A stretch of DNA of 35,003 nucleotides from Thauera linaloolentis 47Lol = DSM 12138 (GTDB taxonomy: Bacteria > Pseudomonadota > Gammaproteobacteria > Burkholderiales > Rhodocyclaceae): contig NZ_AMXE01000040.1 of the NCBI RefSeq assembly GCF_000310205.1, positions 1 through 35,003 of the forward strand, given 5' to 3'. The notes under the pieces were generated by a model. The model searched no databases. It was not told the DNA's origin and saw nothing but the letters and a program-made list of their open reading frames with translations. Both the position numbers and the translations under genes were made by a program. Below are positions 32,476 to 35,003 of this stretch, piece after piece. Numbering within the stretch: position 1 is the first letter of the stretch; every line of letters starts with the position of its first letter.

Positions 32476-33999
32476 ATGACTATACTTACCGATCAATCGT
32501 TGGAATTTGCGCGCGAGCACATTCACAAATTCTACGACTCAGACTTCTTTCCGAAGCCCGTTGAGTTCGAAGCGCTCTGGCATCAGTGGGAAGAGGTCAA
32601 GAAAGAGCTTCTCTCTAAGAACGTCACGAAGTTCTGGATTACGCCACCGCGTGTAATGACTATCGCAAAGCCGAAAGCTGGCTTTCGCGTAGTTCATCAA
32701 CTCGAGCCGATGGAGGCGATCATTTATGCGGCCCTCGCCTGCCATGTGGCTACTGCTGTCGAAGCCGCAAGAGTGCCTGTGGACCAGCACATCGCGTGCT
32801 CGTACAGATTTCAGATTGCAGATGGAAGCTACTTCTCGGAGGGATCGGACTGGGCAAACTTCACGTCAAAGACAGAAACCCTTGCAGAACAGTTCTCGCA
32901 TGTCCTCGTGACGGACATCACTGATTTCTACAACCAGATCTATATTCATCGCCTAAACAATGCCATAGAAACTGCCGAGCCGAGTTTGAAACCAGTCGCA
33001 GATGACATTGAAGCCTTTCTCTCAACAATCAACAGCAAGTCGTCTCAGGGCGTACCTGTTGGGCCGGCTGCAAGCATCGTCATGGCCGAAGCCGTCCTGA
33101 TCGACGTAGACGTGTTTCTACGAGATCAAGGCATTGCTCATACTCGATACGTTGACGACATTCGAATCTTCTCAAACTCTCCTCGAACCCTGTATCAAGT
33201 TCTTGAGCGACTGACTCTCTACCTGTATGAAAATCACCGACTAACCCTTTCGTCCGAAAAAACGATGGTGATGGATGCTAAGGAATACGTTCAGCAGCAC
33301 ATACACAGTACGTATGCTGACGAAAAGGTTGAGCTCCTTGAGACACTTGAGATTTTCAACCCCTACACTAATGAATTCGAAGAGGTTGAGGTAATCGTCG
33401 ATGACGAAGAAGAAATCCAGAAGGCCCAGTTGGAGGCAGCGATCGAAAAGGTGATCAACTATGAGCACCTTGATTTGGGAGTAGCCCGGAGCGTCATTCG
33501 AACGGCCCGACGTAACAAGATATCGTCAATCGCCCACTATCTCTTAGATAACTTTGAGTTCTTTGTCCCTGCAGTAAACGACGTTGCGCTGTATCTTCAA
33601 GAAGTGACCGACACCGACTTGGCTCAGGAACTGCTGCCGCTATTTGAGACCCTTGTCGATTCGGAAGAGTTCGATAGTCAATTGGCTAAATTCTGGATTG
33701 AATGGTACGTGGCGCAGCATGAGGTATATATGGCATCGCCGAAAATTCGCCAATTCGTGTTCGCTGGATCGAACATCGAGAATCAAGCCCTCGCAGCAAT
33801 TACGACCAAAAATGTTGCATGGGTCAGGAATCACAAGGCCGGCATCTACAACCTCGGGGGATGGGCAAGGCGTGCAGTACTGCATTCTGCAAGGGTTCTG
33901 CCGAGCGATGAGAGGAAGCACTGGCTAAAAATGATCATGGGTGTATCACCAGTTGTTCTTGACCGTTGGGTGGCCAAGTGGGTGATCGACACGGCGTAA
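32476..33999 (+). CDS. reverse transcriptase of the Abi/unknown-group (defence-associated) type
   Basis: A 507-residue protein with a reverse-transcriptase core and a helical C-terminal half. Motif A is VTDITDFYNQIYIHRL with D147; motif B is QGVPVGPAASIVMAEA (191-206); motif C is YVDD (225-228), with intact catalytic D227 and D228; motif D includes LTLSSEKTMV (257-266). Residues 310 to the end contain successive amphipathic helices like the repeat region of Abi-type reverse transcriptases. There is no maturase, endonuclease, integrase or protease domain, so it is not a group II intron or retrotransposon protein. The gene is AT-richer than its neighbours, has no good ribosome site and stands alone beside an IS end, all signs of transfer. 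Phage defence is the likely role by family; the subgroup is not determinable by eye. Confidence 0.88.
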   Translation: MTILTDQSLEFAREHIHKFYDSDFFPKPVEFEALWHQWEEVKKELLSKNVTKFWITPPRVMTIAKPKAGFRVVHQLEPMEAIIYAALACHVATAVEAARVPVDQHIACSYRFQIADGSYFSEGSDWANFTSKTETLAEQFSHVLVTDITDFYNQIYIHRLNNAIETAEPSLKPVADDIEAFLSTINSKSSQGVPVGPAASIVMAEAVLIDVDVFLRDQGIAHTRYVDDIRIFSNSPRTLYQVLERLTLYLYENHRLTLSSEKTMVMDAKEYVQQHIHSTYADEKVELLETLEIFNPYTNEFEEVEVIVDDEEEIQKAQLEAAIEKVINYEHLDLGVARSVIRTARRNKISSIAHYLLDNFEFFVPAVNDVALYLQEVTDTDLAQELLPLFETLVDSEEFDSQLAKFWIEWYVAQHEVYMASPKIRQFVFAGSNIENQALAAITTKNVAWVRNHKAGIYNLGGWARRAVLHSARVLPSDERKHWLKMIMGVSPVVLDRWVAKWVIDTA

Positions 34000-34005
34000 C
34001 GCCTA
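33995..34005 (+). repeat. 11-bp inverted repeat, right copy flanking the reverse transcriptase
   Basis: CGTAACGCCTA, the exact reverse complement of 32452-32462, containing the TAA stop of the reverse transcriptase. Confidence 0.45.
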
Positions 34006-34345
34006 ACCTGAGTCGACACATTCCTGAATGACCGCTTTCCAAATCTGGCAATTTCCGCAAAGGGTCGGTTGCCGTCAAGCGGTGCTACAACTTGACGCTC
34101 CGCTCCGGCCGAGTTGTGTGAATTGCTCCTACGGCAGGTTCTGGAGTGCAGCAGCCGTTCCGATGACTGCTATCTGGCGCGGGTCAATTTTCGCTGTTGG
34201 CCGATATTACCCCTTGGACATCGTCCCCGATAGCTTCCAATCAGGCTCCGATCAACAGCAAGGAGCACCGGAGCCATCAGACGAGTGACTTCCAAGCAAA
34301 GGTAATTAGCCCGCAGCCGTGCGCAGGAGCGGCGCGGGCAATGAC
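34000..34345. other. 346-bp region between the reverse transcriptase and ArsR genes
   Basis: No gene is supported; the open frames here have no ribosome site or family pattern. A hairpin with 7-bp arms GGCTCCG / CGGAGCC (34244-34250 and 34269-34275) lies midway and has no T-run. The end of the region may carry the terminators of both convergent genes, but none is clear. Confidence 0.4.
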
Positions 34346-34651
34346 TCAGATCAATTTTTGCAGGCTCTTCAGCAACTCTTCAATATTCCCTTCGTGACGC
34401 TTGTAATAAGTCCAAGGTCCGATGCGCTGGGACGTGACCAGCTTGGCCCGCTGCAAGACCGTCAAGTACTGTGAAATGGTCGACTGGGACAGCCCCGCAC
34501 TCTCCTGGATGATGCTTACGCATACCCCGACCTTTTCAGGATCGACCTCTTGCTCAGGATAGTGTTTGCGTGGATCTTTGAGCTTGGCCAAGATCGCCAA
34601 TCGGGCGGGGTTGTCCAAAGCCTTCAGTGCTTCATGGATATCAATGCTCAT
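34346..34651 (-). CDS. ArsR/SmtB family regulator
   Basis: A 101-residue winged-helix protein starting MSIDIHEALKALDNPARLAI, the usual ArsR opening. The recognition helix region is SIIQESAGLSQSTISQYLTV, followed by the wing VTSQRIGPWTYYKRHEG. The ATG at 34651 has GAGG 5 bp upstream and matches family length; an in-frame ATG at 34693 would add 14 residues and run through a palindrome, which is less likely. There is a single Cys (GVCVS) and no classic ELCVCDL metal site, so a metal ligand is doubtful. No obvious target gene adjoins it; the IS element to its right may have removed one. Confidence 0.88.
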   Translation of the reverse strand: MSIDIHEALKALDNPARLAILAKLKDPRKHYPEQEVDPEKVGVCVSIIQESAGLSQSTISQYLTVLQRAKLVTSQRIGPWTYYKRHEGNIEELLKSLQKLI

Positions 34652-34675
34652 GGCAACCTCAAAACTATTTTTCTC

Positions 34676-34689
34676 GATATTATAATATC
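34676..34689. promoter_or_regulatory. palindromic operator/-10 region of the ArsR gene
   Basis: GATATTATAATATC is a perfect 14-bp palindrome containing TATAAT on both strands, 24 bp before the ArsR start codon. It is a good candidate for an autoregulatory ArsR operator overlapping the -10 element. No convincing -35 is seen. Confidence 0.55.
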
Positions 34690-34931
34690 TCAATTACTAA
34701 TAGCAGTACACGGATGTAGTGAGAGCCACTACCGCAAAGTCCAGAGCGATGTCGGGCATCAGCAATGCCCTCCACCGGTTCGCCGCATTCGCTGCCCGCT
34801 AGTCTCCGCAACCGTTTAGTGCACCACGGAACGAGCGTCAGACGCCCCATAACGAGTTGATCTCTTGCGACCTCATGGCGAGTGCGCGGTAAACCGGGGC
34901 ACGATATAAGAGCCAAGTTCATCAATGACTT

Positions 34932-35003
34932 TGAATTGCCCCGGGTTTTGCGGAGGCTCCAACTCTTGAGAAGATGGAGCCATGAAGAAGACGACGAAGT
35001 TCT
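34932..35003 (+). mobile_element. left end of an IS3-family insertion sequence (cut by window edge)
   Basis: TGAATTGCCCCGGGTTTTGC near 34932 resembles the terminal inverted repeat of IS3-group elements, and a start codon follows 50 bp later, as in their short orfA leaders. Only the left end is in the window, so the opposite repeat and the target duplication cannot be seen. The assignment is from recalled family pattern. Confidence 0.6.
34982..35003 (+). CDS. IS3-family OrfA, first codons only
   Basis: Seven codons, MKKTTKF, after GGAG close to the ATG. Many IS3-family OrfA proteins begin with a similar basic start followed by a helix-turn-helix. Too little is present to verify; it is supported mainly by the terminal-repeat-like sequence upstream. 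Confidence 0.5.

Noticed and set aside
32476-33999. A group II intron or retron reading of the reverse transcriptase.
   Set aside because: No maturase or HNH domain and no intron RNA domain V/VI-like sequence is seen. The helical C-terminal extension and the length fit Abi-like proteins better than retron reverse transcriptases of about 300-350 residues.
34001-34140. An integron attC site after the reverse transcriptase, suggested by GCCTAAC next to the stop codon.
   Set aside because: No matching GTTRRRY core or internal L-box pairing follows within the expected distance, so only half of the pattern is present.
34680-34925. An 81-residue minus-strand frame upstream of ArsR.
   Set aside because: It has no ribosome site or recognisable family pattern, and overlaps the ArsR palindrome and promoter region.

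Overview
The window is about 35 kb of high-GC DNA that looks like a chromosomal catabolic locus of a betaproteobacterium, possibly Rhodocyclales or Burkholderiales. That assignment rests on gene style, strong GC bias at third codon positions and an intergenic repeat, and it is tentative. The last 3 kb (about 31.86-35.0 kb) is visibly more AT-rich and carries a reverse transcriptase gene, an ArsR regulator and the left end of an IS3-type insertion sequence, so it reads as an acquired accessory segment.

Layout. (1) 1-5832, minus: DUF35 Zn-ribbon protein, thiolase-like Ltp protein, Rieske oxygenase, zinc-independent MDR reductase and two acyl-CoA dehydrogenases, the last running off the left edge. 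(2) 5974-6777, minus: TetR regulator (TetR1). (3) 6886-10705, minus: a 2-oxoacid dehydrogenase set (E1 alpha, E1 beta, free-standing lipoyl domain, lipoyl-less E2) and an SDR. (4) 11102-14088, minus: GMC oxidoreductase and a second Rieske oxygenase. (5) 14286-15363, minus: second TetR (TetR2) and a hemerythrin. (6) 15551-17853, plus: a tiny ORF, a LuxR-type regulator, an SDR remnant and a second MDR reductase. (7) 17955-23656, minus: three SDRs, a VOC protein, a ThuA-like protein, a GST, an SRPBCC protein and a periplasmic double-Cache protein. (8) 23806-26848, minus: DUF1329 and DUF1302 envelope proteins. (9) 27270-30857, plus: a Tat-exported 3-ketosteroid-dehydrogenase-like flavoprotein, a c-type cytochrome and a third Rieske oxygenase. 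(10) 30916-31842, minus: serine/threonine dehydratase. (11) 32476-35003: reverse transcriptase, ArsR, IS3 end.

Taken together, regions 1-9 look like an inducible pathway for a hydrophobic, probably alicyclic (steroid- or terpenoid-like) substrate. DUF1302/DUF1329 would serve the outer membrane and periplasm. The Tat flavoprotein with cytochrome c would dehydrogenate outside the cytoplasm. Rieske and GMC enzymes and SDRs would oxidise rings and alcohols. Acyl-CoA dehydrogenases and the Ltp-DUF35 pair would shorten acyl-CoA chains, and the 2-oxoacid dehydrogenase would process an oxoacid product. The substrate is inference.

Regulation can be read from the DNA. A conserved AT-rich 19-bp motif (consensus AACATTCTTGTTTGTTTTT) lies in front of TetR1 and of five minus-strand operons, so it probably marks the TetR1 regulon. 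A different 27-bp element, identical at 26 positions, lies in front of TetR2 and of the plus-strand flavoprotein operon, so it probably marks the TetR2 regulon.
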